Numbered from the stretch's first letter, positions 18,931 through 28,049 are shown. The stretch is 64,000 nt of DNA from Nocardia pneumoniae NBRC 100136 (GCF_000308755.1 NZ_BAGF01000042.1:48307-112306); one strand, 5' to 3'. Numbers and translations: made by a program. Notes: generated from the sequence alone by a model not told the origin.

Positions 18931-19057
18931 CGCTGTGCGATTCGGGCGTCTATCACACCAGAGTCAACGTCCTTCTGCCCTGATATGACGCCGCTGACCA
19001 CAGGCCCGGATCACTGTGCGGTCGCCGATCACTATCCAGGCGGACGCAAGTCGGCGG

Positions 19058-19552
19058 CTATCGGGATGGGGGTGCGGAGGTGAATGTTTCCGAACCGGTC
19101 CGGACCCGCCATGGGTCGAGTGTCGCCCGCTGGTGTTCCGCTCGCTCGATCAGCTGGTCGAAGTCTATGTCGGGCAGGTGGGTGCCCAGCCCTGCCACAT
19201 CGCGCAGGGTGGTCCACAGCTGCTTTTTGCCTTCGATTCCCATGATCAGGAATTCGAGTTCGACGAACCTGCTCAGTGGCGAATAGCGGATCAGGCTCCC
19301 ATTCGGTTTCCACCGAGCGAGACGTTCGAAAGCGACCGCGAGTCCCGTCTCGAGGCGGTTCTCCTTGACGCCCATGCGGCGCATGATCTCCCGAAACGTC
19401 TCGACATCCTCCGCGATTGCCGAGGCTACTTCGCTCAGCGCTTGCCCCGCGGGATGGTGCCGATTGTTCCGCTGTGCCCGCCGGGCCAGTTCCCGCCACA
19501 GCACACCCATCGCCAGCTGGTCGTTGAGATAGATACCGAGGAATTTGTTCAC
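19058..19552 (-). CDS. Conserved hypothetical protein, 164 aa, helical
   Basis: The product starts at GTG with MNKFLGIYLND and has the feel of a conserved actinobacterial protein: LWRELARRAQRNN, EDVETFREIMRRMGV, and YSPLSRFVELEFL are charged amphipathic helices. It is soluble and almost entirely helical, without cysteine or metal motifs. I recall similar proteins of unknown function as single genes in Nocardia and Mycobacterium. It is preceded upstream on its strand by more than 600 bases with no supported gene. Confidence 0.8.
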   Translation of the reverse strand: MNKFLGIYLNDQLAMGVLWRELARRAQRNNRHHPAGQALSEVASAIAEDVETFREIMRRMGVKENRLETGLAVAFERLARWKPNGSLIRYSPLSRFVELEFLIMGIEGKKQLWTTLRDVAGLGTHLPDIDFDQLIERAEHQRATLDPWRVRTGSETFTSAPPSR

Positions 19553-20189
19553 ATCGAGCAGATACCCCCTGGCGCACCATCGACTCGCCCGCAGGTGTTG
19601 TGCCGCGGTGCCGCTATGTGGTCACGTTGATCCCCACGTCCGGGATTCTGTCGCGCTGACCGAACCGGCCAGCGCGGCGGGGCACGAGATCTACTTACTG
19701 CACGTGGCCGGTGCCAGCCGAATGCACCGAACTTCCGCTTCCCGCGATGTGCGAACCGGTTATCGAGGCCGCGAGCCTCTGCGCAGGCCAAAACGTGTAA
19801 CCAAGCCGGTTGCGACCAGACCGAATATCGATCGTCCACCACGTCGGGCCGATCCGCTACCCGGCAAGCCCACCCTGCACGTCCAGCAGTCCGACGACGC
19901 AGCAACAGCAACTACGGCCGCCGCGGCGTCACCACGCATGTCGGCCGCAACCTGACCCCTGACGGCGCGAGCGGGAGGTGAGCTTGTGGGCGCCGAGTTT
20001 TCGACATCGTGGGGCGCGTCCTGCAGCGCTCCGGCGACCTCGCGGGCCGGATCGTCCAACTCCCACCACCGGGGACCGTGGCTGATAGTCAACGCCAACA
20101 ATGGTCCGTGGTGAGTTGCTGTTCCGCCCACCATTGGCGAGATGCGGCGGGTCCAGCTGGCAAGAGGGGGAATCTCAGCGGTGTGGTGT
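19553..20189. other. Intergenic stretch with no supported gene
   Basis: Candidate frames in both strands are short or Arg/Pro/Gly-rich, with no ribosome sites or recognisable motifs. I see no strong repeats here. Confidence 0.5.
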
Positions 20190-20822
20190 TCACCAGTTTC
20201 GGTACGGCCAGTGCAGAGCGCCCAGGCCGATGAGCAAGAGGTAGGCGCCGACCCAGGCCCACGTCAAGATGGTACGAGTCCGACGCTCGTCGGGTGGCAG
20301 AGCCGCGACGAGGTTGCCGGGGTGGTAGCGGACGGACTCGGCGATCCGCACCTCCCCGGCCGTGGTGAAGTGGAGCTTCGGGGCAGTGATCGAGGTAGGT
20401 ACGTCCTCGCATCGCAACTGTGCGACCTCGACGGTGCCCAGATCCCCGGGTGTGGCTTGCCGGACATCGAGGACAACGCAATCGGCGGTGCGACCCATCG
20501 TGGTCAGCAATGCCACCTGCACCGCAATCGGGCCGATGATCAGAACGGGAAGCGCTATGAAGATCGCCAGGATGAACGACCAAACCGACTCCGAGATGCT
20601 CGCCAGCGCGAAGGCGTAGCCGAAACACACGGCCATCCCGATGAACCCCACCGGGATGACCGCCAACTGCAAAGCGCCTTCCCGGAAGCCGACCAGCGCC
20701 ATGCCGACGGCGAGAACCGGCATGACCGCCAAACAGATCGGCGCGAGCTTCGGCGCCAACGCGGCCCAGCCGCTTTTGTTGCCCACGCAGTCGATGATCG
20801 ACTGAAATACGCGGGTCCTCAA
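20190..20822 (-). CDS. Hypothetical membrane protein, 210 aa
   Basis: A protein with about five hydrophobic helices: roughly residues 27-45, 50-66, 68-80, 82-105 and 188-206. A soluble domain of about 75 residues sits between the last two. The start is uncertain: the first in-frame candidate is a TTG at 20822 with no clear ribosome site. No family is recognised. The gap of 238 bases to the next gene upstream shows nothing I can support. Confidence 0.7.
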   Translation of the reverse strand: MRTRVFQSIIDCVGNKSGWAALAPKLAPICLAVMPVLAVGMALVGFREGALQLAVIPVGFIGMAVCFGYAFALASISESVWSFILAIFIALPVLIIGPIAVQVALLTTMGRTADCVVLDVRQATPGDLGTVEVAQLRCEDVPTSITAPKLHFTTAGEVRIAESVRYHPGNLVAALPPDERRTRTILTWAWVGAYLLLIGLGALHWPYRNW

Positions 20823-21060
20823 GCTTTTTCGTCGCTGGCGTCCGGGACCGTCACTGACGAGGGCCGGAAGGTTCCGGATCGTTCGCCGGTTGTTCTCGAG
20901 CAGGTCTGCCCCGATCGACCGGTAGCACTCATCTGCACCCAGGCTTTGTCCGGACTGACCGGGGTATTCGTGATAGCGGCTGGGCCGATCCCTCGATGGC
21001 CGAACCTGTAGGTACGCATCCCGCGGCGCCCGCGCAGTCGAAGTATCGGTGCGTGGGAGG

Positions 21061-22359
21061 TCAGTTCGGCAGTGGCGGCAGCTCGAGGTTCTCGCGGAAG
21101 GTCGTGCCGAGGTAGTCGGAGCCGACGATGCCGCGGCGGCGCAGTTCGGGCAGTAGCCCGTTGACGACGAAGTCGCGGGTGCGCTCGTCGGCGAGCCCGC
21201 CGAGGGAGATCACGTCGAGCACCCCCGCGTCGTAGCGTTCTTCTACCGCGTCGGCGAGCTGTTCCGGTGTCCCCGCGGCCGCCCAGTGGCCGGTGTCTTT
21301 GGCCGCGATGATCAACTCTCGCAGGGTCTTTCCAGACCTCGCGAAATTGGAGAAGATCTCCACCCGTCCTCGCCTGCGGTGCACCGAGCGCACGTCGGGC
21401 AGCAAGCTCTCCGGTATCGGCTTGTCCAGCGGCAGGTCGGACAGGTCGATGCCGCCGCCGAGCAGATCGGCGAGCACACCGCGTCCGGCGTCGAAGTCGG
21501 TGGCTTCGGCCTGTTCTCGCGCCGAGCGGCGCGCCTCGGCCTCGGTGGCGCCGTAGGTCGCGTGGAAGGAGCTCATGATCAGCGGCAGCCCGTCGGCGCG
21601 GCCGAGTTCGCTCGCGCGGGCGCGGATGCGTTTGGTGTAGGTCGCCGCGTCTTCCAGAGTGGGCAGCGAGGTGAACACGACCTCGGCGAAGCGCGCGCCG
21701 AGCTCGACGCCGCCGGCGGACTGTCCGGCCTGGAACTGGACCGGTCGGCGCTGCGGCAGCGGCGGGATGTTGAGTGGACCGCGCACCGTGAAGTACTTCC
21801 CCGCATGGTCGATCGGGCGGACCCGGTTCGCGTCCAGGGTCGCGCCGCCGTGCCCGTCGGAGGTCAGCGCGCCTGGTTGCCAGCTGTCGAACAGGGCGTT
21901 GACGACCTCGATGGATTCGGTCGCACGCGCGTAGCGCTCTTCGGGGCTGGGCAGTTCCCGGTCGCCGTAGTTCTCTTCGCCTACCGAGGAGGTCACCGCG
22001 TTCCAGGCCGCGCGGCCGTTGCTGACGTGATCGAGTGTGCCGAACAGGCGTGCCAGGTTGTAGGGGTGGTGGAAGGTGGTGGTCACCGTCGCGATCAGGC
22101 CGACATGGGAGGTGACGGCGCTCAGCGCGGACAGGAAGATCAGCGGTTCCTGCGCGCCGATCGCGCCCTGTGCGCCGAAGCTGAGCAGGTCGGCGGCGAA
22201 CAGGGCGTCGAACCCGTGTTGTTCGGCGATCTTCGCGACTTCGATCGACGAGGCGAGGGTCGAGGTGGCGGGGTCGATGGCCGCCGCGTACACGCTCACC
22301 GCACCGCTGACTCCTGTGACGGTCTTCAAGGGCCGTCGTCGCCCGTTCGCACTGCCCAT
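21061..22359 (-). CDS. LLM-class flavin-dependent monooxygenase (NtaA/SnaA/DszA type)
   Basis: A 432-residue protein from the ATG at 22359; the frame extends to 22395 but offers no better start. The luciferase-like TIM barrel is clear: FDALFAADLLS, a conserved HPYNLARLFGTLDHVSNGRAAWN segment and RPVQFQAGQSAGGVELGARFAEVVFTS, which together mark the FMN-dependent nitrilotriacetate/sulfone monooxygenase branch. It should use reduced FMN supplied by a separate reductase to oxygenate a small organic substrate. No reductase gene is adjacent. Confidence 0.9.
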   Translation of the reverse strand: MGSANGRRRPLKTVTGVSGAVSVYAAAIDPATSTLASSIEVAKIAEQHGFDALFAADLLSFGAQGAIGAQEPLIFLSALSAVTSHVGLIATVTTTFHHPYNLARLFGTLDHVSNGRAAWNAVTSSVGEENYGDRELPSPEERYARATESIEVVNALFDSWQPGALTSDGHGGATLDANRVRPIDHAGKYFTVRGPLNIPPLPQRRPVQFQAGQSAGGVELGARFAEVVFTSLPTLEDAATYTKRIRARASELGRADGLPLIMSSFHATYGATEAEARRSAREQAEATDFDAGRGVLADLLGGGIDLSDLPLDKPIPESLLPDVRSVHRRRGRVEIFSNFARSGKTLRELIIAAKDTGHWAAAGTPEQLADAVEERYDAGVLDVISLGGLADERTRDFVVNGLLPELRRRGIVGSDYLGTTFRENLELPPLPN

Positions 22360-22454
22360 TGCGGCGACGCTACCGGTCGGGCCTGCCGCGGCCACGGGTT
22401 GCGATCAGCGAGATGTTTTCTGCCGGAGGCGAATCGGGACCTCCAGGGGCCGAC

Positions 22455-22625
22455 TTACGCTTGGCGCGGTTCGTCGTCCGGTCGCTTGTCGACGGGGCGC
22501 GGTACCCGCACCACTCCGGTGTCGAGGTCGATGTCGAACCGGGGAGTGTGGGTCTGCCCTTCGCCGGTTTCACTGCCCTCGTGGGTCAGTTTCTTGCCCG
22601 GAAACAGTTCCCCGATGACGCCCAT
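22455..22625 (-). CDS. Small protein of the DUF6191 type, 56 aa
   Basis: From the ATG at 22625 the product begins MGVIGELFPGKKL and ends with an acidic-basic stretch containing FDIDLDTGVVRVPRP. This matches my memory of DUF6191 proteins: a short helical start and a D-L-D-x-G-x-V-x-x-x-RP tail. The function is unknown. An in-frame start further upstream at 22667 gives Arg/Ala-rich residues and is less likely. It lies 95 bases upstream of the LLM monooxygenase on the same strand. Confidence 0.65.
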   Translation of the reverse strand: MGVIGELFPGKKLTHEGSETGEGQTHTPRFDIDLDTGVVRVPRPVDKRPDDEPRQA

Positions 22626-22755
22626 ACGGTCACGATACGCCCTGGCCGGTGTCCGGCTGGCGGGCATTGTCCTGCCCGCGACCCACTACACGCCGACGCC
22701 ACGTGGTTGAGCGGCTTCGCCGGTTCGTCATGGGTGTCATAGCCATGGTTTACCG

Positions 22756-22869
22756 CCGCCCCGGATCGGATACTCGATTCGGGGCGGGCGTGTGTCGGCG
22801 AGAATCCGCGGACAGCGCAGTTCACGGCTGATCGACCTCTGCGACCGCCTGCGGCCGTCGCAGAGGTCG
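22756..22869. repeat. Two strong consecutive hairpins
   Basis: First hairpin: 22756-22768 pairs with 22775-22787 over 13 bases with one G-T wobble and the loop GATACT. Second hairpin: CGACCTCTGCGAC (22833-22845) pairs perfectly with GTCGCAGAGGTCG (22857-22869), with an 11-base loop. They occupy the gap between the small DUF6191-type gene and the gene at 23084; a weaker GCCGAAA/TTTCGGC hairpin follows near 22945. No coding frame explains them. The rest of 22626-23083 shows no gene. Confidence 0.7.
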
Positions 22870-23083
22870 CCGGCTGTCGCCTCCGCGGCGAGCCGAGCGG
22901 CTGGGGCGCGCGAGCGCCGCCATGCCCGGCCGGTCGCTCACGAGCCGAAAGGCCGGTTTTGTTTTCGGCACCCGCGGGCGTCCGCTGGGCTACCATCGTG
23001 ACCTACTCCTGATCGACCGAGGACCACGGCGCGGGGAGCACCGGGCGACACAGTATGAACCGAACGACAGATCGGCCTACCGG

Positions 23084-23344
23084 ATGGAAGACGCCAACCT
23101 CGCCCAGGCTCGGGTGTTCCTGGAGTTGCTGACCGTGCGAGCCCGAACGCTGACGCGGGAAATCGGATTCGCGCATCGTGGCGATCCCGCCGTGCGACAG
23201 CAACTGCAGACCGAACTCTCCGCGGTACGTCGTTATATCGACCGCTTGCACCGCAGATTCCCGGAAATTACCGGGGCACAAGGTAATCGGCAGCTGATCG
23301 CACCCCATGGGTACGGAATCCCCGCGCGGCGGACAGCGGGCTGA
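23084..23344 (+). CDS. Hypothetical protein, 86 aa, helical
   Basis: The product from the ATG at 23084 is made of two charged amphipathic helices (LAQARVFLELLTVRARTL and VRQQLQTELSAVRRYIDRL) and a flexible tail. The frame extends upstream to 22922, but that part has atypical composition. I do not recognise the family. The gene is convergent with the TetR gene, 94 bases apart. Confidence 0.55.
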   Translation: MEDANLAQARVFLELLTVRARTLTREIGFAHRGDPAVRQQLQTELSAVRRYIDRLHRRFPEITGAQGNRQLIAPHGYGIPARRTAG

Positions 23345-23438
23345 GCAGGGCCGCGACCGGGGGCCGTCGCACCGGTGTCGCGACTGGTCCGCTGTTTGCG
23401 CCGCGGGCAGCGATGACGGTCTGTTGCCCGCGGCGCTG

Positions 23439-24077
23439 TCAGCGTCCGGGTGCCGGCCCTGTGGCGGTGTGGGTGGGCACGGTGAGCATGGCGACGATCA
23501 TGTCCACGATCTCCGCCGCGTCCTCGGGGCGGGCGGCGCGGACGCCGGATTCGAGGGTGCGCTCGTAGTCGGCGATCAAGGCGAACATGACCGTGGCCAT
23601 GGTCTCCAGCCGCTGTCTGCGCAGGCGCCGCGGCAGCTCGTGCAGTGCGGCATCGAGCCGGGTGGCGATGATCCGGACCGCCGCGCGGTCGGCTCCGGCG
23701 AGGCGGCGCGCGTCCGCCACGACGGGATGGGTGCGCACCACTTCCAGGAACCGGCCCAGATGGGTTACGCGGTCGTCGGCGAGCAGCTCGAGGATCGGTG
23801 TCGCGAGCATGCCGACGAGCGTGCGCAGGTCGTTGGCGCCACCGGCGGCTTCGTGCGCGGCAAGCAATTGCATGCGCCGCTGTTCGAGCCAGTTCATCCG
23901 CCGCTCGACGATCGCTTCGATCAGTCCGTTGCGGGAATCGAAGTAGTAGTGCACGGCCGAGTTGTTGCGCTGGCCCGCGGCGGCGGCGATGTCGCGCAAC
24001 GGCACGTCGACGCCGCGCTCGGCGATGAGGCGTTCCCCGGCGTCGAGCAAAGCGGTGCGCGAATCGTCGCTGGGCAT
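23439..24077 (-). CDS. TetR-family transcriptional regulator
   Basis: A 212-residue protein. The N-terminal helix-turn-helix spans about residues 8-50, with VPLRDIAAAAGQRNNSAVHYYFDSR being the recognition helix and the typical HYYF end. The C-terminal ligand domain has a TetR_C-like arrangement but no recognisable ligand signature. The gene is divergent from the SDR gene at 24139 with only 61 bases between, containing repeated TAAACAC boxes. It most likely represses itself and the SDR/VOC pair in response to a small hydrophobic ligand. Confidence 0.92.
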   Translation of the reverse strand: MPSDDSRTALLDAGERLIAERGVDVPLRDIAAAAGQRNNSAVHYYFDSRNGLIEAIVERRMNWLEQRRMQLLAAHEAAGGANDLRTLVGMLATPILELLADDRVTHLGRFLEVVRTHPVVADARRLAGADRAAVRIIATRLDAALHELPRRLRRQRLETMATVMFALIADYERTLESGVRAARPEDAAEIVDMIVAMLTVPTHTATGPAPGR

Positions 24078-24090
24078 ATCCGCACTGTAC

Positions 24091-24119
24091 TAAACACGAG
24101 TATTGACGATGTTAAACAC
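24091..24119. promoter_or_regulatory. Direct-repeat operator candidate between TetR and SDR genes
   Basis: TAAACAC occurs at 24091-24097 and again at 24113-24119, 22 bases apart, which places both on the same face of the helix. The second copy is part of an imperfect 18-bp palindrome, TTAAACACAGATGCTTAA. The surrounding 50 bases are AT-rich. This is the expected site for the adjacent TetR regulator. Confidence 0.55.
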
Positions 24120-24138
24120 AGATGCTTAATTATACGGC

Positions 24139-24903
24139 GTGGGTAATGTGGCGGTGGTCACCGGTGCCGCGTCCGGCCTTGGCGCCGCTCTGTGCCGCAG
24201 CCTGGCCGCGCAGGGCGTCGCGGTCGTGGCTGCCGACATCGATGCCGCCGGGCTGGTGGCGCTGGCCGCGGACACCGGGATCCACACGCAGGTCGTCGAC
24301 GTCTCCGACGACGAGCAGGTGCGTCGGCTGATTCACGGCGCCGCGACCGAGCTGGGACGCATCGATTACTTGTTCAACAACGCGGGCATCCGCCTCGGTG
24401 GCGCCGCCGACCGGATTCCGTTGCCGCAGTGGCAGCGGGTCGTGGATGTGAACCTGTGGGGTGTGGTGCACGGGACGCGGCACGCCTATCCGGTGATGCG
24501 GGCGCAGGGTTTCGGGCACATCGTGAACATGGCGTCGCTCGCGGGGGTGACACCGGTGACGCCGTCGGTCGCGTACGCGATGACCGAGCACGCGGTGGTC
24601 GGATTGAGTACCTCGCTGCGCGCCGAGGCGGCCGCGGCAGGGGTGAAGGTGAGCGTCGCCGTGCCGGGGCGGGTCGCGACCGACATCGTCGATTCCGGGA
24701 TCGATCTGCCGGGCTATTCGTACCGGGGGTCGGCGCGCCGCATGCCGATCGGGATGATCAGCTCCGAGCGGGCCGCCGAGTACGTGTTGCGCGGCATGCG
24801 CAAGAACAAGCAGTTCATCGTGTTTCCGCGCTACAACCGGGCGGTCGTCGCCGCCTACCGCTGGTGTCCGGTCCTGATGAGCCGGATCGGGGGGCGTCGA
24901 TGA
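24139..24903 (+). CDS. SDR-family oxidoreductase with a substituted catalytic lysine
   Basis: A 254-residue Rossmann protein. TGAASGLG (residues 8-15) binds NAD(P) and NNAG (80-83) is intact; the catalytic Ser133 and Tyr146 are present, but the residue four after Tyr146, always Lys in active SDRs, is Glu150. A single base change (AAG to GAG) would explain this. The GTG start has no ribosome site, while TAATTA lies 6-7 bases before it, so a leaderless mRNA is likely. The TGA overlaps the ATG of the following VOC gene. The expected role is alcohol/ketone chemistry under control of the divergent TetR protein, but it may be catalytically impaired. Confidence 0.9.
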   Translation: MGNVAVVTGAASGLGAALCRSLAAQGVAVVAADIDAAGLVALAADTGIHTQVVDVSDDEQVRRLIHGAATELGRIDYLFNNAGIRLGGAADRIPLPQWQRVVDVNLWGVVHGTRHAYPVMRAQGFGHIVNMASLAGVTPVTPSVAYAMTEHAVVGLSTSLRAEAAAAGVKVSVAVPGRVATDIVDSGIDLPGYSYRGSARRMPIGMISSERAAEYVLRGMRKNKQFIVFPRYNRAVVAAYRWCPVLMSRIGGRR

Positions 24904-25403
24904 TCTCCGGTGGCCCGATCTTTCAGCTGTGCTGGGTGGTGCGTGATCTGGCCGCGGCGCGGGATGCGTTCGCCACGCGGTACGGGGTCGGGCAGTGGCT
25001 CACCGTTCCGGACGTTCACTTCGGCCCCGCATCGGCCGAACTGCATGGCACACCAGCCGATTACACGATCAGCGTGGCGCTCGGTTACGCGGGCGGCCAA
25101 CAGGTGGAGCTGATCGAGCCGCGCGGCGGCGTGAGTCTGTACTCCGAGCATCTCGATCGCGTCGGTCCCGGACTGCACCACGCCGCCTGGGTGCCCGGTG
25201 ATTTCGACGCCGCGCTCGCCGAGGCTCGGGCCGCGGGCATCGCGATCGTCGGGCGCGGCAGGTTCGAGGGGGCGGGAATGGAGTTCGCCTATCTCGACGG
25301 CGGTCCGATCGGCTCGTGTTTCGAGTTGCTGCGGCTGTCGGAGGAGATGAAGGCGATGTTCGACCAGTTGATTCCGGAAGGCTTCACCAATCCATGGCGG
25401 TAG
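24900..25403 (+). CDS. Glyoxalase/VOC-superfamily protein
   Basis: A 167-residue protein starting with the ATG of the ATGA overlap at 24900. It has the paired beta-alpha-beta-beta-beta pattern of VOC proteins: PIFQLCWVVRDLAAARDAF opens one module and GLHHAAWVPGDFDAALAEA opens the second. The His and Glu positions (HHAAW, SCFELLR) could be metal ligands. Coupled translation with the SDR suggests both act on the same substrate. The reading frame extends far upstream inside the SDR gene but only as a shadow. Confidence 0.88.
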   Translation: MISGGPIFQLCWVVRDLAAARDAFATRYGVGQWLTVPDVHFGPASAELHGTPADYTISVALGYAGGQQVELIEPRGGVSLYSEHLDRVGPGLHHAAWVPGDFDAALAEARAAGIAIVGRGRFEGAGMEFAYLDGGPIGSCFELLRLSEEMKAMFDQLIPEGFTNPWR

Positions 25404-25544
25404 ACGGCGTTTCCACCCGGCGTCCTCGGTACGACCGAGGTGTGCCCGGTTCCGTCTGCCGCTGTTGTCCATCTGGTCTCGGCGACGGCTCGGTCCGCGC
25501 CGGGATTCCTGCGGCGCGCTCGACGCGCCAGGAAGGCGACCGAC

Positions 25545-26420
25545 ATGCGCTTCACCTATGCCGAGACGATGACAGATCCGTCGTATTACCTCCCGCTGGC
25601 CAAAGCCGCCGAGGACGCGGGCTACACCTCCATGGCGGTGGCCGACAGTGTGGCGTACCCGAAGGAATCGGATGCGAAGTATCCGTACACGCCGGACGGA
25701 AGCCGGGAGTTCTTGGAGGACAAGCCGTTCATCGAGGCATTCGTGCTGAGCGCGGCGATGGCGGCGGTGACCACCACGCTGCGTTTCACGCCGTTCGTGC
25801 TGAAGCTGCCGATCCGGCCGCCGGTGCTGGTGGCCAAACAGGCCGCCTCGGTCGCCGCGCTCAGCGGCAACCGGTTCGGTCTTGGCGTCGGAATCAGCCC
25901 GTGGCCGGACGATTTCGAGATCATGGGCGTGCCGTTCGACAAGCGCGGCGCACGCATGGACGAATGCATCGACATCGTGCGCGGCCTCTCGGCGGGCGGG
26001 TACTTCGAGTACCACGGGGAGTTCTACGACATTCCGCCGATCAAGATCAGCCCGGTGCCGACCGAACCGGTGCCGATCCTCGTGGGCGGGCACAGCAAAC
26101 CCGCACTGCGGCGGGCCGCGCAGCGCGGAGACGGATGGATGCACGCCGGCGGCGATGCCGCCGAACTCGACCGGCTGCTGGCCGAGCTCGACGCTCTGCG
26201 CGCCGAGTACGGCACCCGCGAGGACTTCGAGGTGCATGTCATCTCGGTGGACGGATTCACCGTCGACGGGGTCAAACGCCTCGAGGACAAAGGGGTCACG
26301 GACGTGATCGTCGGATTCCGGGTGCCCTACACCACCGAGCAGGACACCGAGCCGCTGGAGACGAAGATCGCGCATCTGTCCCGTTTCGCGGAGAAGGTCA
26401 TCGCGCGGGTCAACGGGTGA
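25545..26420 (+). CDS. LLM-class F420-dependent oxidoreductase
   Basis: A 291-residue TIM-barrel protein; AGGAAGG sits 8 bases before the ATG at 25545. The features of the F420-dependent luciferase-like branch are present: an N-terminal FTYAETMTD, RFGLGVGISPWPDDFEIMGVPF near residues 107-130, and VPILVGGHSKPALRRAAQRGDGWM near 180-205. It should transfer hydride to or from coenzyme F420 on a small substrate. It follows the VOC gene by 141 bases and ends 4 bases from the convergent kinase-like gene. Confidence 0.9.
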   Translation: MRFTYAETMTDPSYYLPLAKAAEDAGYTSMAVADSVAYPKESDAKYPYTPDGSREFLEDKPFIEAFVLSAAMAAVTTTLRFTPFVLKLPIRPPVLVAKQAASVAALSGNRFGLGVGISPWPDDFEIMGVPFDKRGARMDECIDIVRGLSAGGYFEYHGEFYDIPPIKISPVPTEPVPILVGGHSKPALRRAAQRGDGWMHAGGDAAELDRLLAELDALRAEYGTREDFEVHVISVDGFTVDGVKRLEDKGVTDVIVGFRVPYTTEQDTEPLETKIAHLSRFAEKVIARVNG

Positions 26421-26424
26421 CGGG

Positions 26425-27273
26425 TCAGGACGCCAGCGCCGCGGTGGCCGCGGCGAGCGTGCGCGCACGATAACCGGCGCCGAACAACGCCACGTGCACC
26501 AGCAGGGGATGCAACTGGTGCAGCGGAGTGCGGGCCGGCCACCCGTCGGCGAGCGGATGGGTCTCGTGGTAGGTGGCGAGAATGCGATCCAGGTGCGGGG
26601 CGCCGAGGAGGGCCAGCATGGCGAGGTCGGTCTCACGGTGGCCGCCGTGCGCGGCGGGATCGATGAGCATCGCGCGTTCCCGGGTCCACAGGATGTTGCC
26701 CGACCACAGGTCGCCGTGGATGCGGGACGGGGGTTCGGTGGACCCGGCGAGGTCGTCGATGCGGTCGATGACACGCTCCACCAAGCGAATCCCGTCGGCG
26801 CCGAGGTGCGCGGCCGCACGCGTCAGGTACGGCGCGAGGCGGTGCTCGGCGTACCAGCGCGACCACGGACCGTCGGCGGCGGCGTTGGGCAGCGGGAGGC
26901 TCGCGATCCAGCCTGCCCACGGCGCCCCGAAGTGTTTCGGCCGGTCGGCGTGCAGTGCGGCCAGTTCGCGACCGAATCGCTCGGCGGCCGCGGGGGTCGG
27001 CCGGGTCTCCTCCAGCCAGGGCAGCACCAGCATCCGGTCATCGGCGGCCAGCACCCGCGGCACCAGCGCGCCGGTGTCCGCATTGCCCAGCCAGGCCAGT
27101 CCCGCCGCTTCGGATGCGAAGACCGGCGTGGGCTCGGCCGAATTCTTGACGAAGACCCGGCGGCCATCGGCCAATTCGGCGCGGTGCAGCGTCCAGGCGT
27201 GGCTCGCGCCGAGGTCGGTGATCGTGTGGACGGGTGTGCCGAGCAGGGCGCGCAGCCGCTCGGTGCGGGTCAT
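26425..27273 (-). CDS. Fructosamine kinase/aminoglycoside-phosphotransferase-like protein
   Basis: A 282-residue protein-kinase-like fold. The catalytic loop IHGDLWSGN and the metal-binding LIDPAAHGGHRETDLAML segment match fructosamine-3-kinases, which phosphorylate glycated amines to help remove them. The ATG at 27273 overlaps the TGA of the upstream XRE regulator gene (ATGA), so the two are co-translated. The longer frame to 28014 is a shadow of the regulator gene. Confidence 0.9.
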   Translation of the reverse strand: MTRTERLRALLGTPVHTITDLGASHAWTLHRAELADGRRVFVKNSAEPTPVFASEAAGLAWLGNADTGALVPRVLAADDRMLVLPWLEETRPTPAAAERFGRELAALHADRPKHFGAPWAGWIASLPLPNAAADGPWSRWYAEHRLAPYLTRAAAHLGADGIRLVERVIDRIDDLAGSTEPPSRIHGDLWSGNILWTRERAMLIDPAAHGGHRETDLAMLALLGAPHLDRILATYHETHPLADGWPARTPLHQLHPLLVHVALFGAGYRARTLAAATAALAS

Positions 27274-28049
27274 CGGGCGTGCGCGGTGAGGCGTTTCATG
27301 GTGTCCTCGTCGGCGGGGAAGAACGACTCGATGGCCAGTTCGGCGACGGTGACGTTCATCGGGGTGCCGAACACCGTTGTCACGCTGAGGAACGACAGTT
27401 CGTCGCCCTCGTGCTCGATCCGCAGCGGAACGACCGCCTGATCCGGTTCGGGCAGCGCCAGCTCCACTTCGCCGCCCGGATAGGACCGCAATTCCTCGAG
27501 CAGATCGGCCAGGTCCTTGGAGCCGGTGACCTCGGCCTGCCGGGCCAGACGGGCGAAGATATGGCCGCGCCATTCGGCGAGGTTGCGGATGCGGCCGGCC
27601 ATGCCGTCGGGGTGCAGGCTCAGCCGCAGCGCGTTCACCGGTGGCGTCGCCAGCGCGGGATCGATGCCCGCGATCAGCACCGCTACCCCGCTGTTGGCGT
27701 CGATCATCGTCCAGTTCTGATCGATGGCCAGCGCCGGATACGGCTCGTGACCGGCCAGGATCTGGCGCATGGCGCCGCGGACGGCGTCCATGGCGGGTGT
27801 GTCGAGAGCCGGTTGGGCGTAGGCGGGGGCGTAGCCCGCGGCCAGCAGCAGGCGATTGCGTTCGCGCAGCGGGATCTCCAGGTGCTCGGACAAGTGCACG
27901 ATCATCGTCCGGCTCGGCGTGGCGCGTCCGGTCTCGATGAAACTCAGGTGCCGCGCCGAGGTCTCGGCTCGTCCGGCCAGCTCCAGCTGGCTCAGTCGCC
28001 GTTCCAGTCGCCAATGCCGCAGTAGGTCACCAGCCGTTGGGGTACTCAC
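27270..28049 (-). CDS. XRE-family regulator with MmyB-like ligand-binding domain
   Basis: A 259-residue protein. An N-terminal helix-turn-helix (about residues 7-60) contains RRLSQLELAGRAETSARHLSFIETGRATPSR, typical of XRE regulators; the remainder is the MmyB-like sensor domain with the QNWTMIDAN and PVNALRLSLHPDGM landmarks. Members typically repress a neighbouring oxidoreductase or themselves and may sense fatty acids. A perfect palindrome (28082-28102) lies 33 bases upstream of the start. Confidence 0.92.
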   Translation of the reverse strand: MSTPTAGDLLRHWRLERRLSQLELAGRAETSARHLSFIETGRATPSRTMIVHLSEHLEIPLRERNRLLLAAGYAPAYAQPALDTPAMDAVRGAMRQILAGHEPYPALAIDQNWTMIDANSGVAVLIAGIDPALATPPVNALRLSLHPDGMAGRIRNLAEWRGHIFARLARQAEVTGSKDLADLLEELRSYPGGEVELALPEPDQAVVPLRIEHEGDELSFLSVTTVFGTPMNVTVAELAIESFFPADEDTMKRLTAHAR

